A DNA stretch of 64,000 nt. Source: Porticoccaceae bacterium. GTDB lineage: Bacteria > Pseudomonadota > Gammaproteobacteria > Pseudomonadales > Porticoccaceae. This document shows, in pieces, positions 46,514 to 54,938 of the stretch. A model generated the notes under the pieces. That model did no database searches and was not told the DNA's origin. It was given only the letters and a program-made list of their open reading frames with translations. The position numbers and the translations under genes are program-made. Within the stretch, counting starts at the first letter, position 1, and each line of letters starts with the position of its first letter. The stretch is taken from the NCBI GenBank assembly GCA_024644595.1, contig JAHEHL010000004.1:201224-265223 (forward strand), read 5' to 3'.

Positions 46514-47530
46514 CTATAACAACCCAAGCTGCGCCATGGTATCAACTCTTCGCGGATCATTCTCCAGTTGAGACCAACTGACTGATTGTGTTTTCAACAT
46601 AGCCGCAATTTTATCGCTGCCACTGACCCGCTGCTCGGTCATATACTTTAAAACTTCCTGCGCACCTGCCCGATCATTGCACACCAAAATCATGTCACAA
46701 CCCGCGCTCAGGGCACGCTCAGCTTTTTGCACATAACCTCCGGCAATATCTGCGCCTTTCATAGCCAGATCATCACTGAAGATCACTCCGTTAAAACCGA
46801 GCTGGCTGCGCAAAATCTGCTGTAGCCAAAATGGAGAAAATCCCACTGAATCGGGATCAATCTCCGGGTAGGTTATATGCGCCGGCATGACACCACCTAG
46901 TTGGTCGGCGAGCGCCACAAAAGGCACCAGGTCGTGCTCACTGAGTTCAGCCCAGCTGCGCTGATCTATTGGCGCCTCAAGATGGCTGTCGGCAACAATA
47001 CCGCCGTGTCCTGGAAAATGTTTACCGGTGGCAGCCATCCCCGCCTCATTCATTCCGGCGATAAAGGCGCCAGCCACATCACAGACTAGCTGCGGCTGAT
47101 CAGAAAAGGCGCGATCACCGATAATGCTGCTGGTGTCCCGATCGACATCCAGTACTGGGGCAAAACTAATGTCGAGACCACAGGCAATCACTTCCGAGGC
47201 CATCAACCAGCCACAGTCACGGGCCAGGCTCAGCCCCAAGGCTCTGTCTCGTAGTGTCAAATCACCCAACTGCTGCATGGCAGGCAGACGGGTAAAACCC
47301 TGCTTAAAGCGCTGTACACGGCCGCCCTCCTGATCCACGGCGATCAGTAAATCCGGCGCCGCTGCACGAATTTCTGCGACCAGCTCTTCAACCTGATGCC
47401 GGCTCTCAACATTGCGGGCAAATAAAATAACGCCGCCAACCTGAGGATTTTGCAGCAGACCGACCTCATCATCCATTAGAGAGGTCCCGGTCAGATCAAG
47501 CATCAGGCGTCCATGTTGATTTACAGTCAT
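46514..47530 (-). CDS. nagZ: Beta-N-acetylhexosaminidase NagZ (GH3)
   Basis: NagZ is a cytoplasmic GH3 enzyme that removes GlcNAc from anhydro-muropeptides in cell-wall recycling. The 338 residues have 'VGGVILFARN', 'AVDQEGGRVQRFKQGFTRLP', the acid/base loop histidine in 'KHFPGHGGIVADSH', and the nucleophile aspartate in 'IFSDDLAMKGA'. It has no signal peptide, as expected. The ATG at 47530 is preferred to a GTG 9 bp upstream. Single-domain length is normal for gammaproteobacteria. Confidence 0.94.
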   Translation of the reverse strand: MTVNQHGRLMLDLTGTSLMDDEVGLLQNPQVGGVILFARNVESRHQVEELVAEIRAAAPDLLIAVDQEGGRVQRFKQGFTRLPAMQQLGDLTLRDRALGLSLARDCGWLMASEVIACGLDISFAPVLDVDRDTSSIIGDRAFSDQPQLVCDVAGAFIAGMNEAGMAATGKHFPGHGGIVADSHLEAPIDQRSWAELSEHDLVPFVALADQLGGVMPAHITYPEIDPDSVGFSPFWLQQILRSQLGFNGVIFSDDLAMKGADIAGGYVQKAERALSAGCDMILVCNDRAGAQEVLKYMTEQRVSGSDKIAAMLKTQSVSWSQLENDPRRVDTMAQLGLL

Positions 47531-47851
47531 AGAGTTCACACTAACAGTTTGAGGGATTGTGTTGGCACCACAAATTTGTGCCCGAATATTTATTTTTAGA
47601 CAATTTTATTCTTTCACAAAGATCGGCTATTCGATAGGGAAATTATACTGACAGAGAGGTTTATTACAGGTAAAAATTTTATCTCCATTTTTCAATTGCT
47701 TGGAAAAACAACCTCGACGGGGTGATCGATTGACAACGCAACTGCACTAAAACGCCTGTTATCGAAACGGATGCATTGCTAAAGCCAAATTGCTATTTTC
47801 CTCAGGCAAGATAAAAAAAGCCCGGACAGGATGACAAAGGAGAGAAGAGTT
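47531..47851. other. Intergenic region between nagZ and the small 95-aa gene (321 bp)
   Basis: This region lies between divergent genes and is AT-rich on the nagZ side. I see no reading frame with a plausible start, no RNA gene and no clear repeat. It ends with AAAGGAG at 47836-47842, the ribosome-binding site of the downstream gene. Confidence 0.5.
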
Positions 47852-48139
47852 ATGGCTAAAACGATTCCCATCATCAATCAGCGTTATCACGATATTGCGA
47901 GCGGCAGAACCTTTGAAGTACTTTTAATTGATGAATACAGCGCCACGATTGAACTCCATTTTGACGATGGCGATTTCGACCAGATCAACTTTGACGACTG
48001 GTCAAGAATGGCTGCGATCCCCGTCAACAGTCTTTCTGAACTGGGATCAGACGCACCAAAGGATGCCCAGGAATCTAACCTCTGGAGCGTCAGCGGCATA
48101 CGGGATTCACGCTATATGTTTGGCTGGGATGAATTCTGA
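47852..48139 (+). CDS. Small acidic conserved protein (95 aa), possibly DUF6763-like
   Basis: This is a 95-residue cytoplasmic protein. The N-terminal half ('PIINQRYHDIASGRTFEVLLIDEYSATIELHFDDGDFDQ') looks like a small beta-barrel that reads as a 'what is written in the field' sensor or RNA-associated fold, but no motif proves it. The C-terminal tail is acidic and aromatic. AAAGGAG lies about 9 bp before the ATG at 47852; an upstream in-frame ATG at 47831 precedes that site. The family name is a tentative recollection. It converges with the LOG gene. Confidence 0.6.
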   Translation: MAKTIPIINQRYHDIASGRTFEVLLIDEYSATIELHFDDGDFDQINFDDWSRMAAIPVNSLSELGSDAPKDAQESNLWSVSGIRDSRYMFGWDEF

Positions 48140-48165
48140 AGCCGCTTCTATCCGGCCCGGCCTCG

Positions 48166-48819
48166 CTACTCTTCTACGGCAAATTCTCCCATGCGGATAT
48201 GCTTGAGAATAATCTGAGCAGCATCGTTAGCACTGTCGACTAATTCGAACAGATTTAGGTCCGCAGCACTTAGACAACCCTCGGCAAGCATCCTCTGCTG
48301 CATCCACTCCAAAAGACCCTGCCAGAACGACTTACCCACCAGAATAATCGGGAATGGGGGCACCTTCCGCGTCTGCACCAACGTCAGCGCTTCGAACAGT
48401 TCATCCATGGTGCCAAAGCCACCCGGGAAAATCACAAAACCCACCGCGTGTTTAACAAACAGATATTTTCGAACAAAAAAGTAACGGAAATCGAGCGCAA
48501 TATCCTGATAGGGATTGGGAGTCTGCTCGAATGGCAGATCAATATTTAATCCTACCGAGGGTGTAGGTGTGGCAAAACAGCCGCGGTTGGCTCCCTCCAT
48601 AATGCCGGGACCGCCACCTGTAATCACCGGAATATTTTCTTCGCCGAGCAACTGGCCCAACAACTGCGCCTCGTGATAGTAGCGATTGGTGGAGTCCAGT
48701 CGCGCTCCACCAAAGACCGTCACAGCCACACCCAACTTGAGCAATTTATCCGTGCCGTCGACCAATTCAGACTGTATACGTAGCACGCGCCATGCTTCTT
48801 GTACTTTTGCTTCCAGCAT
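48166..48819 (-). CDS. LOG-family nucleotide 5'-monophosphate phosphoribohydrolase (TIGR00730-like)
   Basis: This 217-residue Rossmann-like protein has the lysine-decarboxylase-like/LOG signatures 'ITGGGPGIMEGANRGCF' and 'PGGFGTMDELFEALTLVQT'. Characterised members hydrolyse nucleoside 5'-monophosphates, including cytokinin ribotides in plants, to base and ribose phosphate. The bacterial role is often nucleotide salvage. AAGGAG is 7 bp before the ATG. It is divergent from lexA and shares the 94-bp region with the SOS box, so it could be weakly SOS-linked. Confidence 0.87.
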   Translation of the reverse strand: MLEAKVQEAWRVLRIQSELVDGTDKLLKLGVAVTVFGGARLDSTNRYYHEAQLLGQLLGEENIPVITGGGPGIMEGANRGCFATPTPSVGLNIDLPFEQTPNPYQDIALDFRYFFVRKYLFVKHAVGFVIFPGGFGTMDELFEALTLVQTRKVPPFPIILVGKSFWQGLLEWMQQRMLAEGCLSAADLNLFELVDSANDAAQIILKHIRMGEFAVEE

Positions 48820-48872
48820 AAAATTCTCCTTATTATTTTATTTAAATATAGATTAACTTGCGCGAAACCGAT

Positions 48873-48892
48873 TACTGTATATAATTACAGTT
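48873..48892. promoter_or_regulatory. LexA-binding SOS box
   Basis: TACTGTATATAATTACAGTT contains CTG-N10-CAG (48875-48890) and differs little from the E. coli consensus. It lies 21 bp before the lexA ATG, in the place expected for autorepression, and is also about 55 bp upstream of the divergent LOG gene. Confidence 0.9.
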
Positions 48893-48913
48893 ACCTGTTA
48901 AGAGGAAATCATC

Positions 48914-49519
48914 ATGGAACGCCTGACTGCCAGACAACAACAAATCTTCGACCTGATTCGCGACAACCTCGATGCCACCGGCTACCCGCCAACCCGTGCA
49001 GAGATTGCTCAGCAGCTCGGCTTTAAATCCGCTAATGCGGCTGAGGATCACTTGCGTGCCTTGGCCCGTAAAGGGGTCATTGAGATGATTCCCGGCGCCT
49101 CACGAGGCATTCGTATCGTTGAGCAGTTCTCCGGCATTCCGATTGTTGGGCGAGTGGCTGCCGGTGAGCCGATTCTGGCCGAGCAGAATATTGAAGATTA
49201 TCAGGAAGTCCCTTCGAGTACCTTCCACCCACATGCCGATTACTTCCTGCGGGTTCAGGGTCAGAGCATGGTCGATGTCGGGATTATGGACGGTGACCTG
49301 CTTGCTGTGCACCAGCAGCCAACCGCAGAAAACCAACAGATTGTTGTGGCCCGTGTTGATGGCGAAGTCACCGTCAAGCGACTCAAGCGCACACGCAGCA
49401 AACATGAAATTCAGCTGCTACCGGAAAATCGCGACTACTCTCCGATTCTGGTTGATCTGCGTGCCCAGGACTTTGCTATTGAGGGTCTGGCCGTTGGCGT
49501 GGTGCGAGTCAGCATTTAG
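48914..49519 (+). CDS. lexA: SOS-response repressor LexA
   Basis: LexA represses DNA-damage genes and cleaves itself with RecA help. The 201 residues have a winged helix ('[29 protein letters not shown]'), the Ala83-Gly84 cleavage site in 'GRVAAGEPI', nucleophile S118 in 'QGQSMVD', and general base K155 in 'EVTVKRLKR', each one residue below E. coli numbering. It is autoregulated by the SOS box just upstream. AGAGGA gives the start. No sulA or psrA is adjacent, unlike Pseudomonas. Confidence 0.97.
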   Translation: MERLTARQQQIFDLIRDNLDATGYPPTRAEIAQQLGFKSANAAEDHLRALARKGVIEMIPGASRGIRIVEQFSGIPIVGRVAAGEPILAEQNIEDYQEVPSSTFHPHADYFLRVQGQSMVDVGIMDGDLLAVHQQPTAENQQIVVARVDGEVTVKRLKRTRSKHEIQLLPENRDYSPILVDLRAQDFAIEGLAVGVVRVSI

Positions 49520-49599
49520 GTAAAAAACTGCCTACAAGGACGATTGAGCGAGCCTAAGCGAGTAGGCATCTGGATCTGAGAACGCAGGAATGCGGGGAT

Positions 49600-49965
49600 T
49601 TACGTATTAAATAGGGGACTCTCGGCGAACGCGTACTCTTCTACGATACAACCACCGATTACATGTTCCTGCAAGATACGTTCAATAATTTCTGGAGAGC
49701 AGCTGTGATACCAGGTGCCATCCGGATAGCTCAGCATAATTGGTCCCTGCCGGCAGATACGAAGACAGTCGGCCTTGGAGCGGTAGACACCGCTTTCGAC
49801 ATCAAGCATATCCAACTCTCGAATACGCCGCTTTAAATAATCCCACGACTCGGCAGCCTCTTCTTCAGACGCGCACTTCCCGGCCGTACAGAGCAGCAGA
49901 TGCTGGCGGTAGCTGCGTAACTTGCGAGCCTCGGCAAGCTGGTTAAGAATCTTATCGGAGTTCAT
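49600..49965 (-). CDS. Thioredoxin-like [2Fe-2S] ferredoxin domain protein
   Basis: This 121-residue protein has the cysteine pattern of thioredoxin-like ferredoxins (COG3411): '[14 protein letters not shown]' and '[23 protein letters not shown]'. It probably carries a [2Fe-2S] cluster for electron transfer. I take the ATG at 49965; the reading from 50034 adds 23 residues with no family match. It ends about 80 bp from lexA, converging with it. Confidence 0.75.
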   Translation of the reverse strand: MNSDKILNQLAEARKLRSYRQHLLLCTAGKCASEEEAAESWDYLKRRIRELDMLDVESGVYRSKADCLRICRQGPIMLSYPDGTWYHSCSPEIIERILQEHVIGGCIVEEYAFAESPLFNT

Positions 49966-50052
49966 ATAAGTGCCATCTTCGGCCGTTAGAATAGCTTTCC
50001 AGGACCCGCTGAAGCCACTTGAGCACCATGGCAAGCCAGCTACATGATCAAT

Positions 50053-50298
50053 TTAGTGTACTGTGTGAGCCTTTCCCTGGACTGACTCGCTCAGCACAAC
50101 TCGCTCTTCACCAAGCTCAAACGCCATCTGAATACCGGCATCCATCATGCTTTTTGCAACTTCTAAATGACGTCCATCAAGATAGGCCATCACTTCCGGT
50201 GAGAAATTAATCGTCACCAAAGCGTCATCAGCCCCGGAGCGCTGCAGTGCAACCTCACCGCTTTCCAACATCACTAATTCAAATTCTGCAAGGGGCAT
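50053..50298 (-). CDS. Small conserved protein of the lexA-topA neighbourhood (81 aa)
   Basis: The protein begins 'MPLAEFELVMLESGEVALQR', followed by 'VTINFSPEVMAYLDGRHLEVAKSMMDAGI'. It resembles the short hypothetical that lies between sulA and the DUF6586 gene in Pseudomonas. The function is unknown; it has no signal peptide. It is the third gene downstream of topA on the same strand, after a 160-bp gap. Confidence 0.75.
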   Translation of the reverse strand: MPLAEFELVMLESGEVALQRSGADDALVTINFSPEVMAYLDGRHLEVAKSMMDAGIQMAFELGEERVVLSESVQGKAHTVH

Positions 50299-50458
50299 AA
50301 ATCGCTATCCGTTTTAATCAGTTGTGTAAAATTTGCTACTCGCTTTAGGGCTCGATTCCAATCTTGTGCGCCCCCGGCGAAGACATCGAAAGTCGCTCGA
50401 CGTCAGACTGCAGTTTATCAGCTGAGGCAGCCACTGTTAACCATCAACCTAGAGATTG

Positions 50459-50965
50459 CTAAAACTCAAGCATCATTTCTCGCTGTCTATCGATCAACTC
50501 TTCCAGGCTATGCAACCAGATTTCCGCTCGCTCGAGACTCCAATCAATGCTCTCTGGAGCATCCAGCGCAATCATTGGCAAGCGGTCGACATCCATTTCC
50601 GCTCTGCGCACGATAGGCAACTGATAAATATGTCGATAAGCATTGAGAAGCTCACTGAGCCAAGAGCCAGGAGTATGTTGCAGAGTTTGTAACTCACTCG
50701 CTTCACCGGGAGATTTGCCCTGTTCTGCCAACAAAGTCACCAGCAGGTCACCATCGGTTACCGCTTCCGGGTTCTGCAGTTTGTAGGTTTCAGCCACGTG
50801 GCAACAATGCCACAACCAGGCCTGGTGCAACTGCACAGCAACTGACTGTGTTGTGGCAGCTTGCTGATGTACATTAGCCACCGTTCCAGGGGCCCTGGCC
50901 AGTGCCAGTAATTGTCGGGCATAAAGCAGTTTTTGATTAACTGCAGAAATATAACTCGACACCAC
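50459..50965 (-). CDS. DUF6586-type protein, topA-linked (168 aa)
   Basis: This 168-residue helical cytoplasmic protein has 'NQKLLYARQLLALA', 'VAVQLHQAWLWHCCHVAETY' and a C-terminal 'WSLERAEIWLHSLEELIDRQREMMLEF'. It matches the small topA-linked family of Pseudomonas and relatives. The function is not known. It starts with GTG (50965 or 50962), 5 bp after the topA stop, with AAAGG just upstream, so it is translationally linked to topA. Confidence 0.75.
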   Translation of the reverse strand: MVSSYISAVNQKLLYARQLLALARAPGTVANVHQQAATTQSVAVQLHQAWLWHCCHVAETYKLQNPEAVTDGDLLVTLLAEQGKSPGEASELQTLQHTPGSWLSELLNAYRHIYQLPIVRRAEMDVDRLPMIALDAPESIDWSLERAEIWLHSLEELIDRQREMMLEF

Positions 50966-50970
50966 CGCCT

Positions 50971-53640
50971 TTACTTACCGCCCTTTTCTGCGGCGACCCA
51001 TTTACCGCTGTTGTAAAACGCACTCCAACCGCTGGGCTTGCCCTCATTTTCACTGCGTACATACTGCTCTTTGGTTTTGCGGCTGTAACGGATAATGGTC
51101 GGCAACCCGTCTGGGTCAGTGATCGGCGCAGTCAACAGGAACTGGTATTTTTCATCGATCTGATCTTTGTATGGCAACAGCTCCTCAACACTCGGCGCAC
51201 GAGTCTCGCGATGTTTGGGAAACTGGCTGGCGGCTAAAAACAGGCCCGATGCGCCATCGCGCAAGACATAGTGATCATCAACCTTGTCACAGCGCAGCTC
51301 AGGCATCGAAATTGGATCAACCTTAGGTGGCGCGGCCTGACCATTGCGCAACAGTTTACGCGTGTTCTTGCACGGTTCACCGGGGGCGCTCTCGCCGGTA
51401 CAGCCGAAGTATTTACCAAAACGGCCGGTCTTGAGTTGCATCTCACTGGAGCACTTATCACACTCAATCACAGGCCCTTCATAGCCCTTGATCACATATT
51501 GTCCCGCTTCAATTTCGAAGCCACTGCAGTCTGGGTTATTGCCGCAGACATGCAGCTTGCGCTTTTCGTCGATCAAATAGCTGTCCATTACGGTATTGCA
51601 AAGCTTGCAGCGATGCTTGTGCATCAACTGCTTGGATTCAGCCTCGTCATCTTCATCAATATTGACCGCCTCATCACCTGCAGTGAGATTGATAGTCTGT
51701 TTGCAGCGCTCTTTTGGCGGCAGTGCGTAACCCGAACAGCCAAGAAAGACGCCGGTTCCTGCGGTACGAATCATCATCGGTCGACCACATTGGGCGCAGG
51801 GAATATCGGTCTCAGTAGGTTTGTTGGGGCGCATCCCCGACTCACTGGCTTTGGCCGATTCAACCCTCTCGCTAAAGTCGCGATAGAAACGATTGAGCAA
51901 CTCCTTCCAGTTAAGCTTGCCGCTGGCGATTTCATCCAAATGTTCTTCCATGGTTGCGGTAAATCCGTAATCCATCAGATCAGTGAAATTTTCGGCCAAT
52001 CGGTCAGTGACAATGTCGCCAATTTTTTCGGCGAAGATACGCTTGTTTTCGATGCGGACATATCCGCGGTCCTGAATCGTTGAGATAATCGCGGCATAGG
52101 TTGATGGGCGGCCAATACCGCGCTTCTCAAGCTCTTTGACCAACGATGCCTCAGAGAAGCGGGCAATCGGCTTGGTGAAGTGCTGCTGCGGGACCAGCAC
52201 CAGCATATTCATCTTGTCACCCTGCTGTAGATCGGGAAGTTCGCGATCATCATCTCCCTTACGGTTGGCGGGCATCACCGCCAGATAACCATCAAAGCGT
52301 GTCACCCGCCCTTTGGCAGTCATTTCATAATCAGCTGCAGCAACCGTAATCAACGTTGCAGTAAATTCAGCATTGGTCATTTGGCAGGCGACAAACTGCT
52401 GCCAGATCAACTGATAGAGTCTGCGTGCATCCACTTCCATATCGTCCAGACTGCCTGGCATGATATCGATATTGGAGGGTCTTATCGCTTCGTGGGCTTC
52501 CTGAGCGCCAGACTTGCTGCTGTAGATCTTGGGCTGATCCGGCAAATAACGGTCGCCATGGCGCAGCTTGATATATTCGCGACAGGCGTTAACGGCATCC
52601 TCGCTGAGATTGGTCGAGTCGGTTCGCATATACGTGATATAGCCAGCCTCATAGAGACGCTGGGCCATCATCATGGTCTTTTTGACGCCATAACCAAGTC
52701 TGGTGCTGGCTGCCTGCTGCAGAGTAGATGTGATAAATGGCGCCGACGGCTTGGATGAGGTCGGTTTATCTTCGCGCTTGACCACTGCGTACTCAGCATC
52801 ACGCAGTGCAGTCAGGGCGGTGTCCGTGTCAGCTTTGCTGGTCGGACGGAAAGCAGCACCAAGGTGCCGCTTAACCTCAAACCGAATTTTGTCGTCGTCG
52901 CTGCCATCAGTTTCCAGATTGGCCGCTTCAAGGTCAGTGTGTACTGTCCAGTACTCTTCGGGCTGGAATGCACGAATTTCCCGCTCGCGCTCAACAATCA
53001 TTTTCAACGCCACAGATTGCACGCGGCCCGCGGAAAGACCGCGACCCACTTTTTCCCAAAGCAGCGGGGACACCATGAATCCGACCACCCGATCGAGGAA
53101 GCGGCGCGCCTGCTGAGCCTCTACCCGATTGGTATTGACTACCCCCGGCTTATCAAAGGCGGCGCGAATGGCTTTTTTAGTGATTTCGTTAAACACCACG
53201 CGCTTGTAGCGACTGTCATCGCCGCCGATAACCTGAGTTAGATGCCAGGCAATGGCCTCTCCCTCGCGATCCAAATCCGTCGCCAGATAGACAGTGTCAG
53301 CATTTTTGGCAAGCTTCTTCAGCTCTGCAACAACCTTTTCTTTGCCGGGCAGCGTTGCATATTCTGCTTTCCAATCATTTTCCGGATCGATACCCATACT
53401 TTTGATCAGTTGCGATTTTGCCTTGGCGGCGCGGTGGGTGATTTTATCTTCCGGTGACAGCTTGCGTGTCAGCGCCGCCTGACGCGCACGTTCTTTAGGA
53501 TCCGATGGCGTTCGATTGCCACCCGTCGGCAGGTCCCGAACATGGCCGACACTGGATTTAACGATAAAATCGTCACCCAGATAACGGTTGATCGTTTTGG
53601 CTTTTGCCGGTGACTCTACGATAACTAGCGACTTTCCCAT
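50971..53640 (-). CDS. topA: DNA topoisomerase I
   Basis: This type IA topoisomerase relaxes negative supercoils. The 889 residues have a TOPRIM domain at the N-terminus ('[18 protein letters not shown]', '[13 protein letters not shown]'), the active-site tyrosine Y337 in '[14 protein letters not shown]', and three C-terminal four-cysteine zinc ribbons starting at 'CAQCGRPM', 'CKLCNTVM' and 'CDKCSSEM', the last with '[10 protein letters not shown]'. AGGGAA supports the ATG at 53640; 11 extra residues upstream were dropped. Confidence 0.96.
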   Translation of the reverse strand: MGKSLVIVESPAKAKTINRYLGDDFIVKSSVGHVRDLPTGGNRTPSDPKERARQAALTRKLSPEDKITHRAAKAKSQLIKSMGIDPENDWKAEYATLPGKEKVVAELKKLAKNADTVYLATDLDREGEAIAWHLTQVIGGDDSRYKRVVFNEITKKAIRAAFDKPGVVNTNRVEAQQARRFLDRVVGFMVSPLLWEKVGRGLSAGRVQSVALKMIVEREREIRAFQPEEYWTVHTDLEAANLETDGSDDDKIRFEVKRHLGAAFRPTSKADTDTALTALRDAEYAVVKREDKPTSSKPSAPFITSTLQQAASTRLGYGVKKTMMMAQRLYEAGYITYMRTDSTNLSEDAVNACREYIKLRHGDRYLPDQPKIYSSKSGAQEAHEAIRPSNIDIMPGSLDDMEVDARRLYQLIWQQFVACQMTNAEFTATLITVAAADYEMTAKGRVTRFDGYLAVMPANRKGDDDRELPDLQQGDKMNMLVLVPQQHFTKPIARFSEASLVKELEKRGIGRPSTYAAIISTIQDRGYVRIENKRIFAEKIGDIVTDRLAENFTDLMDYGFTATMEEHLDEIASGKLNWKELLNRFYRDFSERVESAKASESGMRPNKPTETDIPCAQCGRPMMIRTAGTGVFLGCSGYALPPKERCKQTINLTAGDEAVNIDEDDEAESKQLMHKHRCKLCNTVMDSYLIDEKRKLHVCGNNPDCSGFEIEAGQYVIKGYEGPVIECDKCSSEMQLKTGRFGKYFGCTGESAPGEPCKNTRKLLRNGQAAPPKVDPISMPELRCDKVDDHYVLRDGASGLFLAASQFPKHRETRAPSVEELLPYKDQIDEKYQFLLTAPITDPDGLPTIIRYSRKTKEQYVRSENEGKPSGWSAFYNSGKWVAAEKGGK

Positions 53641-53772
53641 GAAGGCTTTCCCTGATTTGGCACGCACCACCATGGCACAATGCGGATAACAATTTGGCTA
53701 ACTAAGTGGCGAATCTCGCCATGAAGGTGCGCATATATACGTGCTTGGGCAACCTTGGGTCAAGTTTCAAGG

Positions 53773-54252
53773 CTATATTTTTTTTGCCCAGCTCTGCAAT
53801 TTTTTTAAATTTTCGACAATTTTGACTAAATCATCAGCGTCCTCGCGCTCGTTCCAAATCACCCCTATGCCTGTGTTATTGGCGACAATCGCACTGACAC
53901 CAGAAGGCAGACTTGTTACTAGTTCCGGTAGTTTGTGGTCCCACTCTGGGGGCGCTTGACTAATTGTCCACAGCCAACCCGAACAAGCCGACTCCCAACC
54001 GCGACCACTGTAGCGGTGTAAGACCCAGCTCTGCCGACAGCTATCGTCCGGCCAGGGAATACGATAACAGACCGTCTCTAGGCGTGTTTCATCCTCGCGC
54101 GCATCCGGACGACGGTGCAGCGTTACCTGAATGCCTTGACTGCTCGCCTCACGCCGCAGCTCGGTAATCAGTTTTTGTCGCGGCGATTGCCGGAACCACA
54201 TCAGCGGCGAGACCACAATCGCGACACCCAAGACTATTAACAACCATGTCAT
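53773..54252 (-). CDS. Membrane-anchored hypothetical protein (159 aa)
   Basis: One N-terminal helix ('WLLIVLGVAIVVSPLMWF') is followed by a soluble domain with 'VTLHRRPDAREDETRLETVCYRIPW', 'WVLHRYSGRGW' and 'GVIWNEREDADDLVKIVENLKKL'. There are two or three cysteines. It is not a family I can name, but similar proteins occur upstream of topA in related genomes as I recall. It is on the same strand as topA, 130 bp upstream of it. Confidence 0.65.
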   Translation of the reverse strand: MTWLLIVLGVAIVVSPLMWFRQSPRQKLITELRREASSQGIQVTLHRRPDAREDETRLETVCYRIPWPDDSCRQSWVLHRYSGRGWESACSGWLWTISQAPPEWDHKLPELVTSLPSGVSAIVANNTGIGVIWNEREDADDLVKIVENLKKLQSWAKKI

Positions 54253-54358
54253 TTCGTACTACTCTTATACTAGTGATTTGTGCCGATGGCGAGACAACAC
54301 CCTATTTAGCCATTGACCCACCACGCACCCCAATTAATATTCGAAAAGGAGCCATCAT

Positions 54359-54799
54359 ATGTCTACATACAAACACCTGCTGATCGGGCTTGATCTGTCT
54401 CCAGAATCACAGCAAGTGGTAGACCGCGTCAAGCAACTTTTTGCCGACCGCGAAGTAAAGATCTCTGTCTGTCACATTCTTGAACCCTTAGCCTTCACAT
54501 ACGGCGGCGATATACCGGTAGATTTATCAGATGTTCAATCACAGCTGGAACAGCAGGCCAGGGAACGACTGGCAAAGCTGGCTCAAGAAATTAATGTGCC
54601 CACAGAAGACCAGCATATCGTGCTCGGCCAGCCCGCTAATGAGATGCACCGCATGGCACGCGAGTCCGACGTCGATCTGATTATTGTTGGCAGTCATGGC
54701 CGTCATGGTCTGGCATTAATTTTTGGCTCTACCAGCAACAGCGTTCTGCACGGTGCCCAGTGCGATGTTCTCGCCGTACGCATTAATGAGCCAACGTAA
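54359..54799 (+). CDS. Universal stress protein (UspA family)
   Basis: This 146-residue single Usp domain has 'HLLIGLDLSPESQQVVDRV' at the N-terminus and the ATP-binding motif G-2x-G-9x-GS in 'GSHGRHGLALIFGSTSNSVLH' near residue 118. The family responds to stasis and stress. AAAAGGAG is 8 bp before the ATG. It is probably monocistronic. Confidence 0.9.
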   Translation: MSTYKHLLIGLDLSPESQQVVDRVKQLFADREVKISVCHILEPLAFTYGGDIPVDLSDVQSQLEQQARERLAKLAQEINVPTEDQHIVLGQPANEMHRMARESDVDLIIVGSHGRHGLALIFGSTSNSVLHGAQCDVLAVRINEPT

Positions 54800-54938
54800 A
54801 TATATCCGCTCACAACAGCCTCCTGCGGCGACTTTATCAAAGTAGCATCCAATCTGGCGCTCTATCGCCTTACACTCTCACAGGGCAGGTAAACTTTCAG
54901 GTAGACTTGATCAACGGCGGGATTGCTCAGATGGTCAA

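Noticed and set aside
47531-47851. Small RNA or gene in the nagZ upstream gap
   Set aside because: No promoter-terminator pair or coding frame could be seen.
51271-52083. 270-codon open frame antisense to topA
   Set aside because: It overlaps the zinc-ribbon region of topA completely and has no independent support.
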